Made by a program: the position numbers and the translations under genes
Origin: Homalodisca vitripennis
Taxonomy: Eukaryota; Arthropoda; Insecta; Hemiptera; Cicadellidae
NCBI RefSeq assembly: GCF_021130785.1
Contig: NC_060215.1
Coordinates: 65,972,501 to 66,036,500, forward strand
Length of the DNA stretch: 64,000 nt
Direction of reading: 5' to 3'
Shown here: in pieces, positions 49,830 to 60,649 of the stretch
Numbering within the stretch: position 1 is the stretch's first letter
Layout of the letters: the number at the start of each line of letters is the position of its first letter
Notes under the pieces: model-generated
Seen by the model: the letters and a program-made list of their open reading frames with translations, nothing else
Databases searched by the model: none
What the model was told of the DNA's origin: nothing

Positions 49830-52800
49830 ATTCACATTTTAGTTATAGAACAATTTATTAGTTCTGTCAGTTTACTATTGACTCATAAACGGATTAAAAG
49901 CACTCTTAAAAAAATATATCTAAATTGACCGTTGAATCGGTTCTGAAATGAAGTTTGGCCTAATGTTCAAGGCGAGGCCCGTGACCATAAGCAACAGTTA
50001 ATATACAATTCTTGAGCTGTCAATGCCTCTTGTGTACTATTCATAGACGTCACAGTCTTGTGTGGACATTACATAGCCGCACCAAGGACAAAACTCCTCA
50101 AGTATCTGCACGATCATAACCTATTCTCAAGAGTGGAACAGAACTGACTTCATTACATCCGCTGTGATGAATGAAGTTGATAGCTTACATTACATCCGAA
50201 GTTGATAGCTTCATTCCCTTGCTGTCGCAGTGACTTTCACTGATATTCGCGTATCATATGTCTGTAGGCTACAGACTGTTGAAATATGTTAGAGGCGTAC
50301 GGTTAGTTACATATAATTTTCTATTTAAATAAAAGAACAGACTGTCTGCAATAATAGGCTCAATTAGCTGATATTGAAGTACCCAAAGACCGCAACATAT
50401 AACTCAGCACTGTCGTATGACAGACGATAAGTTTCAGCCCTAGTGTCCACCTAGGGTTTGGCCGAAGAGAATTATTCTGAGTGAGGACGACCTATGTTTC
50501 TACACGGTTTCTGCCGTTGATGATTGTCGATAGATATGCTCTGAGATTTACGTAATCGTAAAAAAACATCTCTGTCATTGGCATTGCCATTTCACACACC
50601 CCTGATATTAACAACTTACATTGTGAACGACCCTAATAATGATAACTCCATTAGAGACTCATTTGACATTTACTGCGTCCTAACTCCGATAAGAAACACT
50701 GCACTGACATTATTAGAAATTATGCTGCTATTGAGAACCCTATGGGAAAACCGTGAATTTGACAGTGTCATTATAAGCAAACTATAACTTTAAAATAATT
50801 TGAAACAACGAAAACTACTTTGGAAATAACTCCATGCCATTGAGGACATCCATATAAATTAGAGTGACAACATCGTTGGAAACTATCTTCACATCAACAA
50901 CCTCGTAATAAAAATGCTTTCATCGTTATTGGAAGTCAGTTACTTCGACAAAGTTATTGTAAAATGAGCATGACACTGACATTCTCATTATTATTGATTC
51001 TCATCTTGACTTTTAAACAGTAATTTGAAGCACCTCACAGGTGTTACTAACGACCTCCCTATTGATAGAAATGACGCTGATATAGTCAAAGTCATAAAAA
51101 ACGACTAATTGACAAAGTTAATCGAACTAATTCTGAAATTGACCGTAGTTGAAAAATATCAATTATATAATTCTGAAATTACCGCGAATTATTTTACATG
51201 AATCTGATGATTAATCTCAATATAAGAAATATGTAACTATATATATAAAAAGATATAAACCTACCATACAATTTCAACAATATTTAAAAACCCTTGATAA
51301 CACCTGTCAATAGACAATGAATACATTACTAGCGTCGATAGTAATGACCCCGACATTTCTAACGATCTACACTAACGACTACTAACTGAAAATCCTTGTC
51401 ATTAACAACATTATTGGAAACGTTCAGATTAAAATTGATTGATATTAATATACAGAATAAAATTGACATAGTCAATGGGGAATCCGATATTGATAACTGT
51501 CACCAGAAAAGGTATGACTTTAAAAGTTATTAGCTCCACCTTTCCTCGGTATTCGTGAATTGCGTAAGACTAAATACTAAATACTTTGGGAGAGGGGAGG
51601 GGGATAAGCCCAATTGTGACCATCAGATTTCTAAAATCTGAAAGCCAAATCTTCTTTAAACGTTTATAATCTAGAATAAAGCCGGCACATCAATACATAT
51701 TGCTGTACTCGCACCGTTACATAAGAAAAAGGCTTCAAAATTAAATGTCTGGCAATATTCGTAATTTTGGTTCTTCTTCATACTAAATCATTTGTGCCTT
51801 CTAAGCGGCTCCCAGATTGAGGGGTTATTGAGGATGGGCACATTGTACGAAAATGGAGAGTAATTTGAAAAGGGTAAGATTCTTTTGTAAAAGTTTAACT
51901 ATATCACATAAACAACAAATAACAAATAAGAGCAATCAAGGTAACAATCAAGACAAACAAACAACAAAAACCGTGGGTTTGTATTCAGGTATCTTTTGGA
52001 TACCCTCATACAAAGAAAATCTCTAAATGAAAGCGATAACGAATTGCTCAAATTACAACTAAACCACCAATAGAACAGAAACTTAAAGTGTGTACGAATA
52101 AATATTTGTATAAGTAATATTATCGCTGTGTGTAAAATAGAGAATAGTTGGGAATTGATGTAAGTAAAACTTGACTTGGAATTTATCGTACATATGAAAG
52201 GGGTAGCAAAGTGTTGGCTAAAACTATAGTAAACATTTTGAACCAAAGCTAATATAAGACTATGTAGCCAGAGAGAATTTTCTTGTAAATAATGTGTGTA
52301 AATGTGTAAGTAAATATATTAACTCATGGTCAAAATATAAAAGTTCTAAAGTTTTACATTGGTCTGTATACGCTCTCTGAAAACGCAGAATATTATAAAC
52401 GAAGTATAAAAGTTTCGTCATTTTTTACCACAGTTGTTTAAATTCATATCATAATAGTAGAATAACGTTTGGAATCGCCAAGTGATAATTCGGTCACTAA
52501 TATGTATTCTAGACAGGCCATTTTGTTACTTAGTATCAACTGTGGGTTGAGATCTAAACTCAGTTGTTTTCTCCCTGAGGCTGTGCTTCCTTTACCTCTA
52601 AACAGGTTCAATGTTACTTCTAGGTTGAGACAAAGCCATAAAATATATAACCTACGCTTTGATATATTCCGTACAATAATAACAGTTCCAGATCGGTTGA
52701 TTCATTTACAGCTGCTTCTTTAGAGGGTTCACTTTAGGTTAATTTATACATGCCAATTAATTGAACCTACACGGAATACAGCAAAAACAGAATATTGTTT

Positions 52801-53028
52801 CTTAAATCTCGGTAGCCTAATGGATGTCTTGTTGCAGCACATCACTAACCACAAATGTCGAGATATCTGAGAAAGGATAAATTAATCGATAGTTCTAGTT
52901 TACTGCAAAAATTAATCAGTAGTTGGAGTGGATGAGGGCTCGTTAGTTTTAAAGATTGTAGCAAGTCTACTAGTGAGGGAGAACTTTCTCTGTACCAACC
53001 TTCTTCCAAGGTAGCATAGCTGTGATAG
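49830..53028. other. AT-rich DNA; possible very diverged short repeats at 50580-51510
   Basis: Words like TTGACA, GATAAC and ACTGACATT recur through 50580-51510 at irregular spacing, hinting at a decayed short-unit repeat. No gene was recognised. Confidence 0.35.
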
Positions 53029-53030
53029 TA

Positions 53031-53056
53031 CCGTAAAACGGGGTGAATCGGAACAC
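53031..53056 (+). repeat. Tigger left terminal inverted repeat
   Basis: Starts CCGTAAAACGGGGTGAATCG, then GAACAC, directly after TA. It matches the reverse complement of the right end over 24 bases. Confidence 0.93.
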
Positions 53057-53466
53057 TTTTGAACTTCTAACACGAAAATGTTCTAAAAGCTTCTGATTTA
53101 AAATAATAAATTTGGTCCTAAAACTTGGGTCTTGTTTTAGTCTAACAGTTTTTATTTTATAAAGTCCTCTTTTTATTTTTTTTTCTATTAAAATTTTTTT
53201 TTTCATGGTGTTCCGATTCACCCCAGGCATAGGGGTGAATCTAAACAAATATTAAAATCTTTGAGTATTCCTATTTAAACATTTACGGGATGGCCAGAAA
53301 CACCTAGTAATTATTAGGTTGTCAATTATAATGCATAATTTACAAATAAAACATTTATTATGAAATAAATATTTTTAAGTGCAAAAACATAAGCTTTTTG
53401 ACCTTTAAAACTTGAAAAACAGTAACTATTAAAAACTGAAAACATATCTAACTCTTCTATATCCTT

Positions 53467-55365
53467 TTAATACAGGTTTAAATCTGAAAGGTCATTTTTG
53501 AAATAAATCATGTCTTTGAAGCGAGAAGACGTTTTTATGTCATCAGGTTGTAATTTTCTCACTACATCTCCAGGAAGGAAAGATGCCTCTTCTTCCGTTT
53601 TGGTAAATTTCCAAGTGTTGGGAACTGTTTTATAAACCACTCCAACGAATTCATTGTCATCTGGATCTGGGTAAAGGACTTTTGTAACATAAAGTCTAAA
53701 TGAGTTTTTGGTTTTCCCATAAACTTTAACAACCAAAAAGTCACTTGGAAAAAACTCATTTGGAGTTAGGGCTTCTTCATCTTGCACGTGAAAGTCCTGC
53801 TCTGAGGTTGTTGAAAGAATTAACTCTTTGTCACTGTCCTGTATGGAATAATCATCTGAATCTTCTGATGAAGAGAAGTGGTGTCTTTTTTTAGTGTTGT
53901 TCCTCTTTGATTTAGATACTTGTAGTGGTTCTTCACGTACGTCCGAGGGTCCTGATTGGTCAAAGGAAGTATTCATCTCTGCAGAGCCTTCGAAATCTTT
54001 AACCTGAACAATTTGGCCTGGAGTTACACTTACTTTGACCCTCTTTTTTCTTATCTGAGGTTTGTCAAATTGTCTCAGGGATTTTAGAAGGTCCTTAAAA
54101 GTCTCATCAATGGCTTCAACATTTGAAGTTAATGGCGTGCTTGCGCCTGTTCCACTGCCAGTACCAGTACTAGTGTCATCTTGATTTTTAGGCAACATAT
54201 CCAAGACTTTCTTGCGACACAAAGGCACAATCCCAGACTTCTGGAACCCTGAAATCACATTCTGTTCTTTAAAGGTCTCACAAAGTTTTTTCAGTAAACT
54301 TGGAAACTTGTCTTTAGGCACAGATGATTCTCCGTTTCTACTTCCACTTTTCCATTCTTCTAATATCTGCCTCCAAGCAAATTTCATTGGTCTAAAAAAT
54401 GCCACGTCTAAGGGCTGGGTTAAGTGAGTGGAATTACTTGGCAGGAAGATAAATCTAATCTGATTATCAGTGCAGAGTTTTATGACATCTAGTGACAAAT
54501 GCGATGCCAGGTTGTCTCCAATGAGAAACCTTGGCCCTTCAAGACTTTTCAAGTAGGGAATTGCTATTGTTTCCACCCAGTCTGCAAAACAATAACTGTC
54601 AAACCAACCAGACTTGGTGCGGTTGTATCTAGAGTTTTTTGGGCCCCTTTCTGTCCATGAGTTGTAAAGATGTTGAGCCTTGTAGACTACGTACGGGGGC
54701 AAAATCTTGCCATCACCTGAGACAGCGAACATTACAGAGGTTGAAGCCTTAAATGAGTTCATTATTCTTTCTGGGTATTTACTCCCCCTTCGAAAAATTA
54801 ACTTTCTTTTCCCTGGATCGTCACACAGATTAGTCTCGTCATAATTTATTATGTTACTTGGTGGCACACCATTGATTTCGTTCTCAAGTTCACCAAAATA
54901 TGAATTTATTACTTCAGGTAAAACAGCTGCTATTGCTCTTTTGATATTTTGTCACATTCGGTGGGATAGGAACTCCTTATGACGATTCAAAAAGGATGCC
55001 ACAAAATCAGGTCCTGGCATATTGTATTTAAACGTTGATACTTGCTTACCCTGTCTATCTAAAAACTCTTAAACCAGTAACCGGAGAGTTAACGAATCTA
55101 TAGGGTACCCCCAGTCACCACATATCCCTAACCCGTCTCTCAGTACTACCTCCTCCTCTAGGCACAGTGCTGTCTGCCCTCCTCTTTTTTTCATGTTTTT
55201 ACCACATTTTATATGTCTGTGCAATGTTGTGATAGCTACATTATGTTTTTCAGCGCTTTTTCGGAGGCTTAATCCCGCATTAATGTCTTGCACAGCTCGT
55301 TTAATCGCTTCAGAATCAGCTTGTGTTTTCTTTGTTGCTGCAACTTTTACGTATTTCCTAGGCAT
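53467..55365 (-). pseudogene. Tigger/pogo transposase (HTH_psq - CENP-B HTH - DDE_1), two in-frame stops
   Basis: The enzyme would cut and paste the element by binding its ends and hydrolysing DNA with a DDD triad. ATG at 55365 (MPRKYVK, in ACAAGATG context) opens one frame of 632 codons. Residues 16-55 form a psq helix-turn-helix (KRAVQDINAGLSLRKSAEKH). A CENP-B-type HTH segment follows (EFLDRQGK, DFVASFLNRHKEFLSHR). Then comes DDE_1 with catalytic D176 (NYDET), D284 (IGDNLASHLS) and D320 (LTQPLDVAFF), a DD35D spacing. The C-terminus is acidic/serine-rich and ends in a basic-aromatic domain. TAA (55069-55071) and TGA (54952-54954, probably a decayed CGA) break the DNA-binding half, while the last 466 codons are uninterrupted. 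No frameshift is seen. As written it cannot yield full-length protein unless an intron removes the stops. Confidence 0.93.
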
Positions 55366-55919
55366 CTTGTTCAAAGTAGGCTACCTTCCAGACACCATTA
55401 CCTGAAACAAACCACAAGAGATATAATACAGAGTTATTATAGTACATATTTACTAAATAGTTACATGAATACATTACTCTATTGACTATTAGAATTTGTG
55501 GGGTGAATCGGAACACCATTTTTTTCTTGTTCCGAATTACCCCGCAAATCTCAAATGTATGACGCAATAACCAAAATCAAGATTTAACATTTACTGTGTA
55601 ACTTCTAGTTAAACTACATTATGCCTATATTTTACGAGGATATCACCAAACAAAAAAGTAACACTCTTAAACCTACATATGTAATAGGTTTTGACTTGCT
55701 TGTAAAGTTTTGGACCAGTTGAAATTTGACGGATTTCTACATGCAACTTTCACGGTTTGTTGACAGGCTACCAGTGGTGCCAACCACTCAACATTGTATA
55801 TTCCCATCAGTGGTTATATTAGCCAACCTACGAAATATTTTGAGATAACAAATCCCACATATATGTTATGGTTCTCTAATAATGTACAACAATGAAGTTT
55901 TATCCCAATTCACCCCGCC

Positions 55920-55943
55920 GTTCCGATTCACCCCGTTTTACGG
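55920..55943 (-). repeat. Tigger right terminal inverted repeat
   Basis: Reads GTTCCGATTCACCCCGTTTT then ACGG, directly before TA; the reverse complement of the left end. Confidence 0.93.
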
Positions 55944-56867
55944 TACCCACTATTACACATGATAGCTGTACAATAGAATCTCGACATGTGGCGGTCATAA
56001 ACACCCTGAATGACTGAAATTCCATCAATTTTTCTCGCCAATTACTATGTCAGAAACATGCTGTGTACAAATTCATTGTAGAAAGGGATAGATTGACAGG
56101 ACAGAATATCACAGCCAAAAGATGTTAAGATATTGGTGTAGAGAGACAACTTGATAGCTATGTTTAGTTTCTTGCAGACTGCAGAGAATTATTGTTGGAT
56201 TTGGTGGGGTTCATTTAGCGTTAAAGGTTTTAGTAAGGCTAAATGTGAGAAAAACACGTTTAACTTGCAGAGGCTGGAACAAAGAAAGCATCTTCTTCTT
56301 CCTAGATGGAATTACTAAGATGGTGTCCAGCATTATCCATCCTCACGTTGGCTATCCAAGGGATATTGGTAGTAAGTGGCCTCAATTAGCAAACTTACTC
56401 ATTCTCATTATTTTGCCACTCTGGCAGCTATGTAGATGGCCTCATTAACGTGTAGTTGAGGTTTCTTCAGCTTCATGTGTTAGAGAAAAACGTCTGATTC
56501 ATTGTCACTGTTCAGATGTATTTCAGCGTTTACTATATACAAGCCATTAGAGAATCGTCTTAACAACGACATTGTGTGAGTTAACCTTTAGGTGTTTTTT
56601 GGAGTACGAAGATATAACTTCCTTGTATTAAAACTTATATAAAGATCTTTTTCCAAGGTCTAATCTTTTATAAAGCCAATTTCACTACCAGGTATAAAGA
56701 AAACAAAGAACATAAACATTATCCTCAATTAAGTTAATTTGCAGTTTTCATATCCATCTGTTAATCACAGTAGATTATCGATATTTGCACGCATATTGGT
56801 GTCTTCTCAGTCTTCTTACAAGTATGTGAAAAAATTACATGTTCATAAAAAAGTCTTCTGGAAGTAA

Positions 56868-59129
56868 AAACATCTCTTGCTGACTTTTTTTGCCTCAGTC
56901 TTCAATCCGGCCAATGACCCATTGCAGTCCAATCGAATCTCCAGCTCATCTATTCACCAATTTTCTACCTGCCGCATAAGTCCATCGGAGGTTTTGAAGA
57001 CACTCAAGAATCTTGACACTAAAAAAGGTCCGGGCCCCCGACTCAATCCCCACCGACAGTAATTAAGCACTGTGCTGATGTCATCGCCCGCCCCTTAACC
57101 ACACTCTTCAACAGATCACTATCAGAAGGAGTATTCCCGGATATCTTCAAAATTGGCCATGTGGTTCCCATACAACAAGAAAGGCTCAGTAAATGATATA
57201 AAGAATTACAGGCCCATTACCATTTTACCAATACTAGCCAAAATCTTCGAGAAGATTGTTCTGAGCAGAATCATATTCATGATCAGCAGCAAATTGACTA
57301 TTAGTCAACATGGCTTTATCTCAAATAGGTCTACCCTCCACCAATCTCGTTCTCTTTCAAAGCCATATCATCGAAGCATTTGAACGAAGGAAGCAGATTG
57401 ACACCATAGAAATGGATTTCTCTAAAGCCTTCGATGGAGTGTGCCCATGAAAATTTGTTAAATAAATTGGGGGCATCGGGATTTTCAGGACCCTTCCTCC
57501 AGTGGCTTAAAAGCTACCTACATAACCGGAAGCTGGTAGTGAAATATAACAACGTCCTTTCCAAGGAGTTCAGAGAAACAAGCGGTGTCCCACAAGGTTC
57601 CCATCTCGGGCCCATCCTATTCAATTTGTATATAAAAGATGTGGTTTCTTCCCTGACTTGCAAACACTTGTTGTTTGCGGACGACCTGAAGCTGTACTCC
57701 GTTATATCTTCCGCCTTGGACGTGGCTCAACTTCAAGATGACATTAACAGGGTCGATCGCTGGTGTAGTCTTAACAAAATGTCGCTGAATCTGAGCAAAT
57801 GTGTTTGCATCTCATTTTATCGCATTTCAAAACCTATATTGCATGATTACTCTGTCAGAGGTGTGCCACTATCCAGAACATCGGAGGTGAGGGATCTTGG
57901 AGTGTTCTTTACTTCTTCTTCCCTAAGCTGGGAGCCCCATGTCCAACATATATGCAATAGCGCTCTTCAAGTCCTTGGCTTCCTCTTCCGAGCTTCTAAG
58001 TCATTTACTGATCTAAACGTTCTCAAACTCTTGTACTGCTGCCTGGTGAGACCGCACTTAGAATACAACAGTGTTGTTTGGTCTCCTCACCAGCAGTATC
58101 TAAAAGACAACATAGAGAAGATCCAAAGACGTTTTCTGAGGTTGGTTGGTGTTAGACTAGGATTCCGATATCTGGATGTTCCTGTGCAAGAAGTTTCACG
58201 GCTCCTAAAACCTACCCTCCATGGAATCAAGGCGTGTCAGTCAGGACTTACTTTTCTTATACAAGCTGGTCAGAGGAGAGTTGGACTGCCCTGATTTGCT
58301 GGAAAGAATAAACTTCAGGGTACCTTCTGGCACGAGGTCAAGGGCACTTTTTGCGAAAACCTCAACTAATACCTTATATGCAGCAATAGCTCACTGTTTC
58401 GAGTCCAGCGCCTGGGCAACACACTTCCTGATCACCTAGACTTCTTCCATACCCCGCCCTCGTCATTCAGATCAGCTGTTCGAAGCCTCCAATCGTGACA
58501 CGTGACCACCTTTGGCTTGTGCAGTGATGTGCTCTTGAGTGGTTGCCTTTAGAGGGCCACTACAACCAGTGCAAGTGGTTTTGTTATGCATGGCCTGATC
58601 AAGGTTGCTTCCGTATTAATTAACTTGTTACATTTCATGCCTAGTATTGTTAGCAGGCTATTGTTACTGATTATTCTTTGTTGTTATCGCTAGTGTCATA
58701 GTTTATCTCTTGTTTGTGTCATTGTTATCGCTTTAAACCACACATTATTCATTTTTGCATATTTTTATTAGCTTGTTGTTATTGCAGTTTATTGTTGTGT
58801 TTATTGATTGTTGTTGCTTTTCTGTTGCACCGTTGTTTGTTATTACTTCTAGCTTATTGTTACGTTTGACTAGTCGGCATTTATTAGTCGTTAAGTCAGC
58901 ATCTTGTCTTAATCTTTGCCATTGTACTCTTCACGTTGTTGTCTCCATTATTTAGAAAATATTTTGTTTTGTTTTTGCAATTGTACAATTTAATATTTCT
59001 TGTATATCTCTTGTACACCGTCTCAACATTGTGCTACTCTTGCTTACTATATATGTATAATGTCCTGTATTTAACTATACTGATTGTAAATTGGCTAAGC
59101 CGTTGGAAAACGAAAACAAAATAAATCTC
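56868..59129 (+). mobile_element. Jockey-like LINE, 5'-truncated, frameshifted
   Basis: Begins just upstream of the reverse-transcriptase domain (FFASVFNPANDP) and runs through RT, the post-RT tail and a long T-rich 3' untranslated region. It ends GCCGTTGGAAAACGAAAAC then AAAATAAAT. Endonuclease and ORF1 are absent. Motifs resemble the Jockey/CR1 group; I cannot assign the clade by eye. No clear target duplication was found. Confidence 0.88.
56877..58439 (+). pseudogene. LINE reverse transcriptase, frameshifted remnant
   Basis: The enzyme copies LINE RNA into DNA at a nicked target. Conserved RT blocks appear in order but in changing frames. Block 0/1 is LKNLDTKKGPGP (to 57062), then a shift to VIKHCADVIARPLTTLFN (57060-57190), back to NYRPITILPILAKIFEKIV and QHGFISNRST (57153-57340), and another shift to MDFSKAFDGV with the first catalytic Asp. 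From 57434 a 286-codon open stretch has SGVPQGSHLGPILFNLYI and the LLFADDLKLY catalytic box (FADD at 57674-57685). It goes on to IQRRFLRLVGVRLGFRYLD before shifting again at about 58220 into the tail ending at 58439. At least four frameshifts make it inactive. Confidence 0.9.
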
Positions 59130-59397
59130 CATAGTATAATCTAAGCCTAATATTCATAGAATCTGTGGCTGTTGATAATGATAATGGTGAAAGATTAATT
59201 TGTTTTTTATGTTATGATAACCTTAGTTGAACTGATAAAACATTTGGTAAACAATAAAGAAAAACAAAATTATTAATACCTGATAGTTGTTATCAAGTTC
59301 CATTGCGTTGTTTAAACTAGTTTCCCAATTGTTCCTATTCATACTAAACAAGTTGTCAATTTCACTTTAATGTTTTAATAATTTAGTAACAGTAATT

Positions 59398-59514
59398 ATG
59401 CGTCTTATAACAATACGAAATATTATTAAAATAAGGCGGAAATATGATGTATTTCTCAGAGAGTTTGGTGTCCAAATTGGAAGTGAACCGGACAGAAGCT
59501 CGCCGGTGTATAAA
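59398..59514 (+). CDS. Candidate first exon of unknown gene (weak)
   Basis: ATG at 59398 opens 39 codons (MRLITIRNIIKIRRKYDVFL and onward to SSPVYK) ending exactly at a consensus donor GTAAGT (59515). A second frame over the same DNA is also open up to the donor, and the minus strand has a 101-codon open frame, so chance cannot be dismissed. No domain is recognised and no following exon was found. Confidence 0.15.
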
Positions 59515-59895
59515 GTAAGTAAATTTTGATCATATTTACCCACATTACTTGAAACATTATAGCCTACAACCAGTACAATATCCTGTTGTACTGTACTGTC
59601 ATTTCCACAACGTATTTGGATAGTATTTACTTTACCCACATTAGGTCTACCTAAAACGATAAAAAAAAACACAATTAGTTGCTTGCAGTAACTGTAAATA
59701 ATAATTTCCGCTACAAATTTCTACATGAATTAGGGTAAATGTTTACTTTAGCCACTTCACAATATTTGTTGTTTTTTCAAAAGTACAATGCTTAAAAAGT
59801 CCTAAAAACAACAGAAAACAAATTGGAAAGGCAGAAAATAAAAAAATCTCATAAAAGGAGCTAGATAATAGTCGAACGGACCAGTAATGTTTCCA

Positions 59896-59982
59896 GCCAT
59901 CAGTGTGAGCTGCAGTAGCACCTTCTGTCCAACATTGATGGTAACGAACGAAAAAAATAGTTTGAGATAGTACCGATCAGTA
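59896..59982 (+). repeat. Hairpin-containing repeat family Y, copy 1
   Basis: GCCATCAGTGTGAGCTGCAG ... ACATTGATGG, then AACGAACGAAA ... TTTGAGATAGTACCGATCAG. It parallels 60217-60300 and abuts the 8-bp duplication of the MITE. Confidence 0.6.
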
Positions 59983-59990
59983 AAAAATAT

Positions 59991-60634
59991 GGTAATTCGG
60001 AGCAATTACTTGGTCAACCCCAAACTTTTTCATATTTTACTATGATAATGTAGAGATGTATGTGAAATTTAAAAAAACATAATTTAGGCCCTAGAAAGTT
60101 AACGTAAATGAAAAATAATACTGAAATGAGCAGAATTTAGATCCAAATGAACAATGTTTTTCTTAAATTTCAAGCTACAAATTAATTAGTTGTTATCGAG
60201 TTGAGACGAGTGCCTCCGGCCATCAGCGCGGACTTCACCAGTGCCCCGCGCTGATGTCAACGAAAGAAAAACATCCTCAAGATAGTACCTATCAGTAAAA
60301 TATCAAATTCTAAAGGGCAAACTTTGGTGCGTTGCAAAACGCTGTGTTCGTTAAAAACGTTTTAACTTTTCCTGATCTTCACTTAAAACCATGAAACTAA
60401 AAAGGATCATCGGAGGAACCACTAACCATAACGGTACTGTCACAACTGGCCTTCCGCACGTCTCCCGCAAGCCTCTGTTATCGCATGGACTTTGAACCTT
60501 CTTATCGTTCGGCAACCTGTAGGACGGCCTTGCGAGGCTTGAATTATATGTTTCTTGCTTTTTGAGAACATCCTTATGACCGTAGTAAAATATGAAAAAG
60601 TTTGGGGTTGACCAAGTAATTGCTCAGAATTACC
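59991..60634. mobile_element. MITE with 52-bp terminal inverted repeats and 8-bp target duplication
   Basis: The left arm starts GGTAATTCGGAGCAATTACT and continues TGGTCAACCCCAAACTTTTT to about 60042. The right arm (60583-60634) is its reverse complement with very few differences. AAAAATAT flanks both ends (59983-59990 and 60635-60642). At 644 bp with no open frame it is a non-autonomous DNA transposon. An 8-bp duplication fits hAT, P or Merlin families, but the terminal GGTAATTC is not a typical hAT end and the flank is AT-rich, so the superfamily is left open. Confidence 0.85.
60217..60300 (+). repeat. Hairpin-containing repeat family Y, copy 2 (inside the MITE)
   Basis: A strong 11-12 bp stem, CCATCAGCGCGG ... 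CCGCGCTGATG, is followed by TCAACGAAAGAAAAACATCC and TCAAGATAGTACCTATCAG. The same series flanks the MITE at 59896 and recurs in part near 62325. Confidence 0.65.
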
Positions 60635-60649
60635 AAAAATATAATTTTA

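Larger units (their letters stand above)
53031..55943. mobile_element. Tigger/pogo-type Tc1-mariner superfamily DNA transposon
   Basis: The 2.9-kb element is bounded by inverted ends. The left starts CCGTAAAACGGGGTGAATCG and continues GAAC; the right is its reverse complement over about 24 bases. TA flanks both ends (53029-53030, 55944-55945), the target duplication of this superfamily. One minus-strand gene for a CENP-B-like transposase occupies most of it. Extra copies of the terminal word GGGGTGAATCGGAACA lie internally near both ends. Confidence 0.93.

Noticed and set aside
52970..53248. 92-codon minus-strand frame at the Tigger left end
   Set aside because: It spans the terminal inverted repeat and runs outside the element; it is not the transposase frame.
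59367..59672. Minus-strand 101-codon frame containing GRPNVGKV, like a GTPase P-loop
   Set aside because: The rest of the peptide has no G2-G5 motifs, the P-loop lacks its Ser/Thr, and there is no splice context, so I take it as coincidence.
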